Of a stretch of DNA of 64,000 nt, positions 50,657 through 60,335 are shown one piece after another. The stretch is taken from contig WGNA01000002.1 of assembly GCA_016124755.1 (NCBI GenBank), forward strand, positions 295,909-359,908. Direction: 5' to 3'. The stretch's first letter is position 1; every line of letters starts with the position of its first letter. The notes under the pieces were generated by a model. That model saw only the letters and a program-made list of their open reading frames with translations, had not been told where the DNA came from and did not search any database. Source of the DNA: Bacteroidota bacterium (lineage in GTDB: Bacteria > Bacteroidota > Bacteroidia > NS11-12g > UBA9320). The translations under genes were made by a program, and so were the position numbers.

Positions 50657-53464
50657 ATGACAACAGAGAACAAGGAAAAGACGCTGTTTTTGCTCGATGC
50701 ATACGCTTTGATTTTTCGCGCGTATTACGCATTTATCAAAAACCCGAGAATCACTTCATACGGATTAAACTCATCCGCCATTTTCGGATTCACCAATACA
50801 CTTTTAGACATTCTTCAAAACCAGAAACCCACACACATTGCCGTGGTTTTCGATCACAAATCAGAAAATATCCGCAAGCAGGAATTTGATTTTTACAAGG
50901 CAAACCGCGATGAAACTCCGGAAGATATAAAATTGTCGGAGCCTTACATCCGGAGAATTATTGAAGCGTTCAGAATTCCCATTCTCGAAGCGGAAGGTTA
51001 CGAAGCCGACGACGTGATCGGAACACTTTCGGTAAAAGCCGAAAAGGCCGGATTCATAACCTATATGATGACTCCCGATAAAGATTACGGGCAACTCGTT
51101 ACGGAACGCACTAAAATGTATCGTCCGGGTCGATCAGGAAGTGAACATGAAATCTGGGGACCCGAAGAAATCTGTAAGAAATTTGATCTCGACCGCGTGG
51201 ATCAGGTGATAGATTATCTCGGGCTAATGGGTGATGCGGTTGATAATATTCCCGGGGTTCCGGGTGTCGGACCCAAAACGGCAAGCACATTATTAAAACA
51301 ATACGGTACCATTGAAAATCTCTACAAGCACACCGATGAATTAAAGGGAAAGCTGAAAGAGAAAATTGAAGAAAACGAAGATCAGGCGCTCATTAGTAAA
51401 AAGCTGGCGACTATTCTTTTGGATGCTCCGGTTGATCTGGATGAAGATGCGCTGGTTTTGGAAGAACCGAATAAAGAGGAAATCAAAAAGATTTTTGAAG
51501 AGGTTGAGTTCAAGACTTTATATAAAAGAGTTGTGGGGGAAGATCCTCAATTCAATGTTGCTGGCGGACAACAATCCTTATTTCCATCGGACAATATTGG
51601 TGGAGCTGCGGCTACTCAATTACCAGAACCTTCTGCCGGAGGTGCTTTGCGAAAGATTGAAGATACTGAACACGATTATAAATTAGTTCAAACCGAAAAA
51701 GAGAGAGCGGCACTTTTAAAGGATTTATTAAAACAAAAGATTGTGTGCTTCGATACGGAAACAACCAGTCTTGATACCTTGGAAGCTGAAATTCTCGGGT
51801 GTGCTTTTTCATACGAAACCGGAAAAGGGCATTATGTGGTTTTTGAGGGAAGTCACGAAGACAAACAAAAAAGGCTGCAGGAATTCGAACCGTTTTTCTC
51901 CAATGAAAAAATTGAGAAGGTTCTTCAAAATGCGAAGTACGATTTTCAGATACTCTGGAATTACGGCATTCAGGTAAAAGGGCCCATATTCGACACCATG
52001 CTGGCACATTATCTTTTGGAGCCGGATCAGAAACACAACATGGATTTTTTGGCCGAGAAGTTCCTCGCATATCAGCCGGTTTCTATCACAGAATTAATTG
52101 GTAAAAAAGGTAAAAATCAATTGAGTTTTGATACGGTTGATTTGGAATCGGCGAAAGAATATGCAGTAGAAGATGCGGATATAACACTTCAACTCCGAAA
52201 CATTTTTGAACCGGCATTAAAAGCAGATGACCTCACCAAAGTGATGGATCGTATTGAAATTCCATTAGTTCCGGTTTTAGGAAGAATGGAACACGAAGGC
52301 GTGCGGGTTGATACCGAATTTTTGGCGGAATATTCTAAAGAATTAGCGAAAGATGCACTCGAACTTGAAAAACAAATTAATGATGCCGCCGAAGGTGCGC
52401 GATTTAATATTTCATCGCCAAAACAATTGGGCGAAGTTCTTTTTGAACATTTAAAACTCGATCCTAAAGCGAAAAAGACTCGAACCGGTCAGTATAAAAC
52501 AGATGAGGAAACACTTCAGAAATTAATCGGTTTGCACCCGCTTCCGGGATTAATTTTAGAATACAGAGAAATACAAAAGCTAAAAAGTACGTATGTCGAT
52601 GCTATTCCAAAATTAGTGAGTAAAAAAACGGGAAGAGTGCATACGAGTTTCGGGCAGGCTGTTGCAGCAACCGGGCGATTGAGCAGCAACAATCCGAATT
52701 TGCAGAACATTCCGATTCGCACCGAACGCGGACGAAGAATTCGAAAGGCTTTTATTCCGAGAGACGAAGATCATATTCTGGTTTCGGCGGATTATAGTCA
52801 GATTGAACTGCGGATTATTGCGAGCATCAGTGGTGATGAAGGAATGTCGGAAGCGTTTCGAAAAGGGCAGGACATTCACACCGCCACAGCAGCCAGAGTT
52901 TTCGGTGTTCCGTTAGAAGCGGTAGACAGTGATATGCGTCGAAAAGCTAAAACGGTGAATTTCGGATTGATTTACGGAATTTCTGCATTCGGACTAAGCC
53001 AGCGAATCGGGATTAGCCGGACTGAAGCCGCAGATCTGATTGATGCGTATTTCACGCAATTCAGCGGAATTAAAAAATACATGGACGACACCATTAAATT
53101 CTGTCGGGATCACGGTTATGTGCAAACGGTAATGGGAAGAAAGCGCCGGATACGCGACATCAATTCACAGAACCGAACGGTGGTTGGTTTTGCCGAACGA
53201 AACGCGATTAATGCTCCGATTCAGGGTTCTGCCGCTGATATGATAAAGCTCGCCATGATTAACATTGATGCGGCTTTAAGGCTTCAGGATTTTAAATCGA
53301 AAATGATTCTTCAGGTGCACGACGAATTGCTTTTTGATGTGCACAAAAGCGAATTAGACCGGTTAAAAATGTTGATCAAACCGCTTATGGAACACGCCAT
53401 GCCATTGAATGTCCCAACTATTGCCGAAGTGGGTGAGGGGCAGAATTGGTTGGAAGCACATTAA
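50657..53464 (+). CDS. polA: DNA polymerase I
   Basis: I start at ATG 50657 (MTTENKEKTLFLLDAYALIF), giving 935 residues; an upstream in-frame ATG adds 22 residues of promoter-region sequence. Order: 5'-3' exonuclease (1-300; EGYEADDVIGTL, GDAVDNIPGVPGVGPKTA), 3'-5' exonuclease (about 345-545) and family A polymerase (about 560-935; ADYSQIELRIIA, RRKAKTVNFGLIYG, LQVHDELLFD). The proofreading residues look intact: DTET in CFDTETTSLD, NAKYD and YAVEDAD. It fills gaps and removes primers and damaged strands. Monocistronic. Confidence 0.97.
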   Translation: MTTENKEKTLFLLDAYALIFRAYYAFIKNPRITSYGLNSSAIFGFTNTLLDILQNQKPTHIAVVFDHKSENIRKQEFDFYKANRDETPEDIKLSEPYIRRIIEAFRIPILEAEGYEADDVIGTLSVKAEKAGFITYMMTPDKDYGQLVTERTKMYRPGRSGSEHEIWGPEEICKKFDLDRVDQVIDYLGLMGDAVDNIPGVPGVGPKTASTLLKQYGTIENLYKHTDELKGKLKEKIEENEDQALISKKLATILLDAPVDLDEDALVLEEPNKEEIKKIFEEVEFKTLYKRVVGEDPQFNVAGGQQSLFPSDNIGGAAATQLPEPSAGGALRKIEDTEHDYKLVQTEKERAALLKDLLKQKIVCFDTETTSLDTLEAEILGCAFSYETGKGHYVVFEGSHEDKQKRLQEFEPFFSNEKIEKVLQNAKYDFQILWNYGIQVKGPIFDTMLAHYLLEPDQKHNMDFLAEKFLAYQPVSITELIGKKGKNQLSFDTVDLESAKEYAVEDADITLQLRNIFEPALKADDLTKVMDRIEIPLVPVLGRMEHEGVRVDTEFLAEYSKELAKDALELEKQINDAAEGARFNISSPKQLGEVLFEHLKLDPKAKKTRTGQYKTDEETLQKLIGLHPLPGLILEYREIQKLKSTYVDAIPKLVSKKTGRVHTSFGQAVAATGRLSSNNPNLQNIPIRTERGRRIRKAFIPRDEDHILVSADYSQIELRIIASISGDEGMSEAFRKGQDIHTATAARVFGVPLEAVDSDMRRKAKTVNFGLIYGISAFGLSQRIGISRTEAADLIDAYFTQFSGIKKYMDDTIKFCRDHGYVQTVMGRKRRIRDINSQNRTVVGFAERNAINAPIQGSAADMIKLAMINIDAALRLQDFKSKMILQVHDELLFDVHKSELDRLKMLIKPLMEHAMPLNVPTIAEVGEGQNWLEAH

Positions 53465-53496
53465 TAATTAACCGTGATTCTCAGTTAAAAAAATCC

Positions 53497-53550
53497 GACC
53501 TCCGGTGATCGTATTCACCGGAGGTCGCGACCTCCGGTGAATACGATCAC
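53497..53550. repeat. 46-bp perfect palindrome with an overlapping hairpin
   Basis: 53505-53550 is an exact palindrome centred on GTCGCGAC (arm GTGATCGTATTCACCGGAGG..). An overlapping hairpin at 53497-53526 pairs GACCTCCGGTGA with TCACCGGAGGTC. So the 12-mer GACCTCCGGTGA or its complement occurs three times in 54 bp. It follows the polA stop by 40 bp and precedes the DUF4143 ATPase. It could be a bidirectional terminator (there is a short A-run on its left) or a mobile or recombination site. Confidence 0.8.
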
Positions 53551-53556
53551 GAATAG

Positions 53557-53574
53557 TTAGTATCTTCGTACTAA
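53557..53574 (+). promoter_or_regulatory. Inverted repeat at the start of the DUF4143 ATPase gene
   Basis: TTAGTA-N6-TACTAA (6-bp arms) ends 2 bp before the ATG at 53577. It contains TATCTTCG, one base from TAnnTTTG. It may combine promoter and operator. Confidence 0.3.
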
Positions 53575-53576
53575 TC

Positions 53577-54707
53577 ATGTACGCAAGGATTATCAGTGAA
53601 AGCATAACTAAACGGATTAATTCCCGAAAGGCAATTATTTTAACCGGGCCTCGGCAGGTAGGAAAAACTACCTTGATAGAATCACTTTTAAAATCAAAAG
53701 AGCATTTGTTACTCAATGGAGATGATCCGACTACACGGAGCTTATTGAGTAATCCGAATACTGAGCAAATTCGTGCGATACTTGGGAAGTATAAATATGT
53801 CTTTATAGATGAGGCTCAAAGAATTGAAGGAATTGGTCTTACCATGAAAATAATTACAGATCAGTTCAAAGACGTTCAACTTTTTGCCAGTGGATCGTCT
53901 TCATTTGATTTATCCAGTAAGATTAATGAGCCATTAACCGGTAGAAAGTGGGAGTACCAACTTTTTCCGGTTTCCTGGGAAGAATACGAAAGTCATCACG
54001 GTTATTTATATGCTGAGCAAAACTTAGAGAACAGATTACTGTATGGATTTTACCCGGATGTTTTAAATAATGTTGGTGATGAAGTAGGTATTTTGAAAAA
54101 TTTAGTGAGCAGTTATTTGTATAAAGATATTCTGGCTTTTGCAGAAATAAGAAAACCTGAAGTATTAGATAAACTCGTTCAGGCACTTGCATTACAGGTG
54201 GGAAGCGAGGTTAATTATTCTGAGTTGGCACAAACGGTTAATGTCGATAAAAATACTATTGGCAAATACATTGATATTTTGCAAAAGGGTTATGTTATTT
54301 TTAAGTTGAGTAGTTTCAGCCGAAATCTGAGAAATGAAATTAAGACCAATAAAAAAATTTATTTCTATGATAACGGGATCAGGAATATGGTTATCGGCAA
54401 CTTTAATCCAATTGAAATGCGGTCAGATAAAGGAGCACTTTGGGAGAATTTTTTAATTTCCGAAAGAGTAAAACAAATTGAATACAAACAAAGTCTGGCT
54501 CACTCATATTTTTGGCGTACGAAACATCAACAGGAAGTGGATTATGTTGAAGAAACCGGAGGTAAGATAGCTGGATTTGAGTTCAAATGGAATCCTAAAA
54601 AGAATTTGAAATTACCGGCATCATTTACAGAAACATATAATGCAGATGAAAGAGTTATCACAAGAGATAATTTCAGAGAATTTGTAGTTATTCATCAAAA
54701 GAAGTAG
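53577..54707 (+). CDS. AAA ATPase of the DUF4143 family
   Basis: This 376-residue protein has an N-terminal AAA_14 ATPase domain (about 18-150): Walker A in LTGPRQVGKTTLIESL, Walker B in YKYVFIDEAQRIEG and sensor-1 in FASGSSSFDL. The C-terminal DUF4143 domain (about 200-330) includes VNVDKNTIGKYIDILQKGYVIF, a predicted winged helix, and EVDYVEETGG, a PD-(D/E)XK nuclease-like strand. The family is widespread and often horizontally spread; its role is not established. Its only neighbour signal is the palindrome cluster immediately upstream. It looks like an insertion between polA and gpsA. Confidence 0.9.
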   Translation: MYARIISESITKRINSRKAIILTGPRQVGKTTLIESLLKSKEHLLLNGDDPTTRSLLSNPNTEQIRAILGKYKYVFIDEAQRIEGIGLTMKIITDQFKDVQLFASGSSSFDLSSKINEPLTGRKWEYQLFPVSWEEYESHHGYLYAEQNLENRLLYGFYPDVLNNVGDEVGILKNLVSSYLYKDILAFAEIRKPEVLDKLVQALALQVGSEVNYSELAQTVNVDKNTIGKYIDILQKGYVIFKLSSFSRNLRNEIKTNKKIYFYDNGIRNMVIGNFNPIEMRSDKGALWENFLISERVKQIEYKQSLAHSYFWRTKHQQEVDYVEETGGKIAGFEFKWNPKKNLKLPASFTETYNADERVITRDNFREFVVIHQKK

Positions 54708-54741
54708 ATTTTATATCTGCAAATCCGCGACAGGATTGTGA

Positions 54742-55737
54742 TCAATTCAACCGATTGAGAAAAGGTTCTACAATTTTTCTAGCCGGTTTTTTTTCATAAA
54801 TAACACTAAATACAAAATCCAGAATCGGCATTTCCACTTTGTATTTTTCGTTGAGTCTGTGAATGGAAGAAGTGGCGTAATAACCTTCTGCCACCATGTT
54901 CATTTCGAGTTGTGCGGAAGTTACCGAATACCCTTTGCCGAGCATGTGCCCAAAGGTGCGGTTGCGGCTGAATTGTGAATACGCGGTTACCATCAGATCA
55001 CCGAGGTAAGCCGAATCATCGATATCGCGTTGAATCGGATGCACAACCGAGATGAATCTTTTTATTTCCCGAATGGCGTTTGAAACCAGAACAGCGAGAA
55101 AATTATCTCCGTATCCCATGCCATGACAAATTCCGGCAGCTATGGCGTAAATATTTTTTAATACGGCAGAATATTCAGTTCCAAAAATATCGTCGGTGGT
55201 GGAAGTTTTAATAAAACGACAATTTAAAAAGGAAGCAATTGTGGAACTGAGATTTGCATTTTCTGAGGCAACCGTTAAATAACTCAATCGTTCCAGTGCA
55301 ACTTCCTCGGCGTGACAAGGTCCGGTAATTACGGCGAAATCATCATGAGTTATATTCCAGGTTGAATTTAAATAATCGCCCAGAATCTGACCGGTTTCCG
55401 GAATTAATCCTTTAATCGCGGAAATAATTTTTTTACCGCTGAAAATATCTGCCGGCAAATCATTTAGTGCACTGTGCAAAAATGCAGAAGGAACTGCAAG
55501 GAGAATATATTCAGCCGAATTAATTACCGATAAAATATCATTTGAATAATTAATTTTTCTTCCTGTAAAATCGACTGAACTAATGTAGTCGGGATTGTGT
55601 CCGTGACTTCGGATATAATCAGCTTTTGCTTCCGTTCGAAGCCACCAGTGTAAATGGTGTTGCTGATGATTTTCCGAAAGTATTTTGGCTAAAGCGGTTG
55701 CCCAGCTTCCGCCTCCGATGATTCCGATTTCCGACAT
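54742..55737 (-). CDS. gpsA: NAD(P)-dependent glycerol-3-phosphate dehydrogenase
   Basis: This 331-residue enzyme makes sn-glycerol-3-phosphate from dihydroxyacetone phosphate for phospholipid synthesis. The Rossmann motif is IGGGSWATALAKIL; ITGPCHAEEVALE and the catalytic Lys in YSAVLKNIYAIAAGICHG are as expected, with GYGDNFLA following. The length is standard. Convergent with the DUF4143 ATPase (34-bp gap), upstream of nothing obvious; probably single. Confidence 0.95.
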   Translation of the reverse strand: MSEIGIIGGGSWATALAKILSENHQQHHLHWWLRTEAKADYIRSHGHNPDYISSVDFTGRKINYSNDILSVINSAEYILLAVPSAFLHSALNDLPADIFSGKKIISAIKGLIPETGQILGDYLNSTWNITHDDFAVITGPCHAEEVALERLSYLTVASENANLSSTIASFLNCRFIKTSTTDDIFGTEYSAVLKNIYAIAAGICHGMGYGDNFLAVLVSNAIREIKRFISVVHPIQRDIDDSAYLGDLMVTAYSQFSRNRTFGHMLGKGYSVTSAQLEMNMVAEGYYATSSIHRLNEKYKVEMPILDFVFSVIYEKKPARKIVEPFLNRLN

Positions 55738-55821
55738 CCATGCGAAATAATACCTGTACTCATGGAATTACAAAAAAACTTTGGAGTACGAAGTGATAGC
55801 CGATGCAAAATTGAAAATGAT

Positions 55822-57243
55822 TTACCGAACCGGAAGTTGAACTTTCCCGGTTTGATATAGCAAAACCTGAGTATTAGTGAAGATGAGTTCGAAACGTGCG
55901 CGGGCCAGCGTGGTCTGTGAATTCACCCAATTTGTCTTGGCAATTAACAGTTCGAGCGAAGTGATCAGGCCGGCCTCAAATCGCTTAAGGGCAAACTCGT
56001 AATTTTCGCTTTGTGCGTTTTCGTCTTCCACTGCTGCGAGGTAAGAAGCCTGGGCATTCTCAAACTCAGTATACGAACGAACAATGTCAGACTGAATCTG
56101 ATTTTTGGTTCGTTCAAGGTTGTTCTGACTTGCTTCTTCATTCAGTTTCGCGTCGGCAATATTGGTTTTAACCTGATGATTGTTGAAGATCGGAATACTC
56201 AGAGTAAAGCCCACAGCCTGCCCGAAGTTGTCGTGTAATTGTTTGCCGAATGCCGTAGTTTTCGTGTCGTACGATGTGTACTGAGTTAACACAGATTCAT
56301 TTGTTCCAGACACATATCCGATCGGGACAATCGTTGTTTGCGGATTGTATTTGGTAAGCCGTGATTCTGAAAAAAGTGTGTTAACATTTCCGAAAAAACT
56401 AAGTCGCGGATAAATGCCCGATTCGGCAATGTCGGTGCTGATTATACTGGTTGCTAATTGTGTTTCGGCTAATTTGATATCCGGTATAGTTTCCATTCCG
56501 GTTTTAATGATTTCGTCTAATGTGCTGAGTGGCTTTGGTTGAATGGGAGTGAGGTCGGGTAGGGCGATTTTAAACGAATCGTTTTGTGGAATCTGCATCC
56601 ATTGCTGAAGGGATAAATAATTTAACCGGATGGTTCCTTCGGCCTGTTGAACGTTGTATTTGTCGCGCGAAACCTGTGCTTTCAAATTCAGATATTCGCT
56701 CTGAGTTGATTTTCCGGCTTCGAATAATTGTTTGGCCCGTTCCATTTGAGCCGAGGTAGAAGCAGCTTGTTCTTTCACAATTTCAAGTTGCTTCATGGCA
56801 TACACAACCTGCAGATAAGCTTCCACCACACCAAGAGAAACATTGTTGCGAATTACTTCTGTTTGAAATTCGCTTTCCACCATTTGGTTCTGACTTCTGA
56901 GAATGGTATTCCGGATCCGGAATCCGTTGTACAAAATCAAATTGCTGCTCAGAGAAAAACTATTACTCTGGATGGTTTGATTTACATATTGGTTGGTAAA
57001 CGGGTCGATGGTTCGTCCGAAATTGTAGTTTAACGAAGCAGAGGAATTAAGCGTAGGGAGTTGATCCATTTTATACCGGTGCACGTATAATTCACTTCTC
57101 TGCATCGATAAGTTCTGGTCTTTCAGACTCAGATTATTCTGCAGAGCATATTCCACACACTCCGAAAGCGTCCATTCTTTCACCTGAGCCTTGGTGGTTA
57201 AAAAGAAACCTGTGGTAAGTACCAGCAATAAATATCGTGTCAT
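55822..57243 (-). CDS. TolC-family outer-membrane efflux protein
   Basis: This 473-residue protein has a signal peptide (MTRYLLLVLTTGFFLTTKAQ) and two TolC/OEP repeats (about 25-230 and 250-465) of long helices, such as LQVVYAMKQLEIVKEQAAST and YTEFENAQASYLAAVEDENAQSEN. It forms the outer-membrane channel of a tripartite efflux or type I secretion system. Neither an adaptor (HlyD/MFP) nor an inner-membrane pump gene lies in the window beside it, which is unusual; they may be encoded elsewhere or further upstream as separate operons. About 180 bp upstream without a gene. Confidence 0.92.
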   Translation of the reverse strand: MTRYLLLVLTTGFFLTTKAQVKEWTLSECVEYALQNNLSLKDQNLSMQRSELYVHRYKMDQLPTLNSSASLNYNFGRTIDPFTNQYVNQTIQSNSFSLSSNLILYNGFRIRNTILRSQNQMVESEFQTEVIRNNVSLGVVEAYLQVVYAMKQLEIVKEQAASTSAQMERAKQLFEAGKSTQSEYLNLKAQVSRDKYNVQQAEGTIRLNYLSLQQWMQIPQNDSFKIALPDLTPIQPKPLSTLDEIIKTGMETIPDIKLAETQLATSIISTDIAESGIYPRLSFFGNVNTLFSESRLTKYNPQTTIVPIGYVSGTNESVLTQYTSYDTKTTAFGKQLHDNFGQAVGFTLSIPIFNNHQVKTNIADAKLNEEASQNNLERTKNQIQSDIVRSYTEFENAQASYLAAVEDENAQSENYEFALKRFEAGLITSLELLIAKTNWVNSQTTLARARFELIFTNTQVLLYQTGKVQLPVR

Positions 57244-57424
57244 GAATCCCGGCTTAGCCGGCGAAAGTAATTATCAGCCTTGGTTGGAAAGTAAGGTATC
57301 GATCAAGGAATTTTGATTTTAGACCACAACCATAACCGATGTTACAGGGTAATATGATTTTAGAACAAAAGAACCAACCTGACTTTTTTTGAAAAATAAG
57401 GTGGTTTTACTATAACATTGAGCC

Positions 57425-58045
57425 GTGGTTTCCGGCTTGTTTCATTCGAGATTGTTGAGAAAGGTGTACCCCGGTGCGCTTTGGCAGGTAGAGACCTTGG
57501 AACGCACAGTTTACCTCACATTCGACGACGGGCCGCATCCCGAAATTACACCATGGGTTTTGGAGACATTGAAAAATTACGATGCCAAAGCCACCTTTTT
57601 TTGCATTGGTAACAACATCGACAAATACCCCGAAACATATCAGCAAATTCTACAGGCCGGACACGTTACCGGTAATCACACGAATCACCATGTGAACGGA
57701 TGGAAGGTTACTACCGAAGAATATCTTAAGGATGTGGAAGCCTGCGCACATTATTTTGAGACCCCGCTATTTCGTCCGCCTTACGGGCGCATGAAAAGAT
57801 CGCAGTTTGAAACCTTAAAAACACGATATAAAAATGTGGTGATGTGGTCGCTGCTAAGCCGGGATTACTACGCCGGACTTGACATTCGGCAATCGATGCG
57901 GTTTTTAAAACTAAATACAGTACCGGGAAGTATTATCGTATTTCACGACAGCAGTAAAGCGGAGAAAAATCTGAAAGAAATGCTTCCGGAATACCTTCGG
58001 TTTCTCAAAGAACAGCGGTACGAAATGAAGTCACTTCCCGCATGA
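57425..58045 (+). CDS. Polysaccharide deacetylase family protein
   Basis: This 206-residue NodB-type deacetylase has the metal-binding TFDDGPHPE with the catalytic Asp, HTNHH with the two His ligands, and FRPPYGRMK. The frame opens with GTG at 57425; there is no better ATG, so a non-ATG start is likely. It probably removes acetyl groups from peptidoglycan or a surface glycan. It lacks a signal peptide, so it acts on a cytosolic or membrane-near substrate, or is exported by another route. The next gene overlaps by four bases. Confidence 0.88.
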   Translation: MVSGLFHSRLLRKVYPGALWQVETLERTVYLTFDDGPHPEITPWVLETLKNYDAKATFFCIGNNIDKYPETYQQILQAGHVTGNHTNHHVNGWKVTTEEYLKDVEACAHYFETPLFRPPYGRMKRSQFETLKTRYKNVVMWSLLSRDYYAGLDIRQSMRFLKLNTVPGSIIVFHDSSKAEKNLKEMLPEYLRFLKEQRYEMKSLPA

Positions 58046-59157
58046 TTTTTCTGATTGCCTGTGTTGTTCTTCCGTTTCTAATTATACAAATTCTCAGTTT
58101 GTGGATGATCGACCGGCCTCCGGTTCATAAACCAGAAGAATTCGCAGAACTCCCGGTTGTTTCTATTTTACTGGCAGCGCGTAACGAGGAAAAACTGATC
58201 ATCAGAAGTCTGAAAGCGATTTCCGAATTGGATTATCCATCGGAGAAATTACAAGTGTGTATTGGCAACGATGGAAGTACCGATCGCACGGCAGAATTGA
58301 TTGAAGAATTTATTTCCGGAAAGGCAAATTTTGAATTGCATCATATCAATGGGGTTTTAGGAAAGGGGCGGGGAAAAGCCAACGTATTAGCCCATTTGGC
58401 GCATAAAGCAAAAGGCGAATTTTATTTTATTACAGATGTGGATGTACGGCTTCCCAAAGACTGGATTCGGGAATTATTGGCTGAGTGTGAAGTCGGAGTT
58501 GGAATTGTTTCGGGAACTACTACCTGCGACCGCGGAAATTCGGTTTTTGGCTTAATGCAATCAATCGACTGGCTGCATTTTATGGGATATATCCAAAGCT
58601 TTGCCAACATGAATGTGGCGTGCACCTCGGTTGGAAACAATATGGCCGTTCGGGCAGATGCGTATAAGGAGACCGGTGGATTTGAGGAGATAGATTTTTC
58701 CATAACCGAAGATTATAAATTATTTGAAGCCGTAACGGAAAAAGGCTGGGGATGGAGGACGATTTTAACGCCCGGCTCATTAGGTCTTGCCACACATATC
58801 GACTCGTGGAAAGAAATGTTGCATCAGCGAAAGCGTTGGTTAATCGGGGCGAAGGATCTTCCGCTCAACTGGAAATTAATGATTGTGCTTTACGGCTTGT
58901 TTATTCCGGCCTTGATTTTACTTTTTATTTTAAAGCCCTGGATAGCTCTGGATTTATGGATCGTAAAATTTTGCCTGCAAAGTTTATACATTCGGAGGCT
59001 TTGCAGATTGTCCGGATTAAAGCCATTCAATATCCTGGAATTATTGATTTACGAAATATATGTTTTGATAAATACGGCTTTTACGGCAATCTTTTATTTT
59101 TTGCCGGTATCAGCAGTTTGGAAAGGCAGAATTTATAGCGAGAACGATTTAAAATAA
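58042..59157 (+). CDS. Membrane-bound glycosyltransferase family 2
   Basis: This 371-residue protein has an N-terminal membrane segment (MIFLIACVVLPFLIIQIL), a GT-A domain (about 35-260) and C-terminal helices (about 275-305 and 330-360). Key points are VCIGNDGSTDRTAELI (sugar-nucleotide site), ITDVDVRLP (DxD-type), SITEDYKLFEA (acceptor side) and HQRKRWLIGAK (QxxRW-type), which together place it among processive-type or lipid-linked glycosyltransferases. It is translationally coupled with the deacetylase, suggesting that both act on one glycan. Lgt follows by 15 bp. Confidence 0.9.
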   Translation: MIFLIACVVLPFLIIQILSLWMIDRPPVHKPEEFAELPVVSILLAARNEEKLIIRSLKAISELDYPSEKLQVCIGNDGSTDRTAELIEEFISGKANFELHHINGVLGKGRGKANVLAHLAHKAKGEFYFITDVDVRLPKDWIRELLAECEVGVGIVSGTTTCDRGNSVFGLMQSIDWLHFMGYIQSFANMNVACTSVGNNMAVRADAYKETGGFEEIDFSITEDYKLFEAVTEKGWGWRTILTPGSLGLATHIDSWKEMLHQRKRWLIGAKDLPLNWKLMIVLYGLFIPALILLFILKPWIALDLWIVKFCLQSLYIRRLCRLSGLKPFNILELLIYEIYVLINTAFTAIFYFLPVSAVWKGRIYSENDLK

Positions 59158-59172
59158 AAATATTTTAGCAAC

Positions 59173-59988
59173 ATGCATCCAATACTATTTCGACTTGAAA
59201 CTCCCGGTTTTCTGAAGGGAATTCTTCCGGATCATATTACACTTTATAGTTATGGTTTTTTAATAGCCATTGGTATTCTGGTTTCTTTCTTTTTTGCCAG
59301 ACCGAGGGTTAAAAAACTGGGAATCGACGGTGATAAATTTTCTACAATTCTCATTTGGGCAATTCTTGCCGGATTTGTTGGAGGAAGGTTGTTTTTTTAT
59401 TTCGAGGATTGGGGGCGTTATATGGAAAACCCATCCCAAATGTTGAGAATTACCGGCGGAGGATTTGTGTTTTACGGATCTGTAATTTTTGTGATACCTA
59501 CTTTCTTTCTCCTGCTCCGCAAATACAAAATATCTGTGAGGCCTTTTTTGGATGTAATGGCTTTTGTCGGACCAATTGTTCAGTCATTTGGAAGGGTGGG
59601 TTGTTTTTTGGCTGGATGTTGTCATGGTCGTGTTTGCCACAATTCTTTGGGAGTTACCTTCACTGATGAGAAGTCGATGGCAACTCCTTTAAATGTTCCC
59701 TTATATCCAACACAATTATTTGATATTTTAATTAATGTGATTATTCTTATTACATTATTTTTAATAGAAAAGAAGCAAAAATTTTCGGGGCAATTAATGT
59801 TGATTTATTTAATGATGTATGCTGTTGGAAGATCCATTAATGAAGAATTCCGTGGCGATGAAGCCCGGGGATTTCTGTTCGATGGATGGTTGAGTCATTC
59901 CCAGTTTATTGCCATTATCCTGTTTGCACTCTCCGTTTTGGTTTGGATGAAGTGGAGAAATTTGCCAGAAGATAAACTCTGGAAGTAA
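59173..59988 (+). CDS. lgt: Prolipoprotein diacylglyceryl transferase
   Basis: This 271-residue seven-helix membrane enzyme transfers diacylglycerol from phosphatidylglycerol to the lipobox cysteine of prelipoproteins. The conserved Lgt signature is in GRVGCFLAGCCHGR near residue 140, with FYGSVIF before it. It starts MHPILFRLETP and includes YGFLIAIGILVSF. It is the last of the three-gene set with the deacetylase and glycosyltransferase. The many lipoproteins in this window depend on it. Confidence 0.96.
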   Translation: MHPILFRLETPGFLKGILPDHITLYSYGFLIAIGILVSFFFARPRVKKLGIDGDKFSTILIWAILAGFVGGRLFFYFEDWGRYMENPSQMLRITGGGFVFYGSVIFVIPTFFLLLRKYKISVRPFLDVMAFVGPIVQSFGRVGCFLAGCCHGRVCHNSLGVTFTDEKSMATPLNVPLYPTQLFDILINVIILITLFLIEKKQKFSGQLMLIYLMMYAVGRSINEEFRGDEARGFLFDGWLSHSQFIAIILFALSVLVWMKWRNLPEDKLWK

Positions 59989-60294
59989 TTACACTTCCTC
60001 CATCAAAGTGCGGAAAGCCTGAACCCGTTCACCAAATTTTCGGAGAGTCTTTTCTTTCAAAGCAGGGCCGTGATTTGCTGCGTAATCGTTGAAGTGATCT
60101 CTCGATTCTGCCCAATACTGAATAGCGAAACTAATTCCGATGTCTTCCGGGTGATGCGGATCAATTTTAAACATGCGGTAGGAAATAAATTTTCCGGTGG
60201 CCATTACTTCCGGAAGATGTTCCTCTTTCATCCAGGCAATCCATTCTGATTCTATCTCCGGATCGATGAGGCAGGTAACATTGTATTGGATCAT
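59989..60294 (-). CDS. DUF4286 family protein
   Basis: This 101-residue cytosolic protein has the DUF4286 pattern: MIQYNVTCLIDPEIESEWIAWM, HLPEVMATGKFISYRMFKI and FAIQYWAESRDHFNDY. The dimeric alpha-beta barrel-like fold resembles ABM monooxygenase relatives. Its role is unknown; it is common in Bacteroidota. The stop codon is the first base after the lgt stop on the opposite strand (convergent, no gap). Confidence 0.85.
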   Translation of the reverse strand: MIQYNVTCLIDPEIESEWIAWMKEEHLPEVMATGKFISYRMFKIDPHHPEDIGISFAIQYWAESRDHFNDYAANHGPALKEKTLRKFGERVQAFRTLMEEV

Positions 60295-60335
60295 ATCAAT
60301 TCTATTGGCTCAAAAGTAATGAGCTAAGAATTGCA

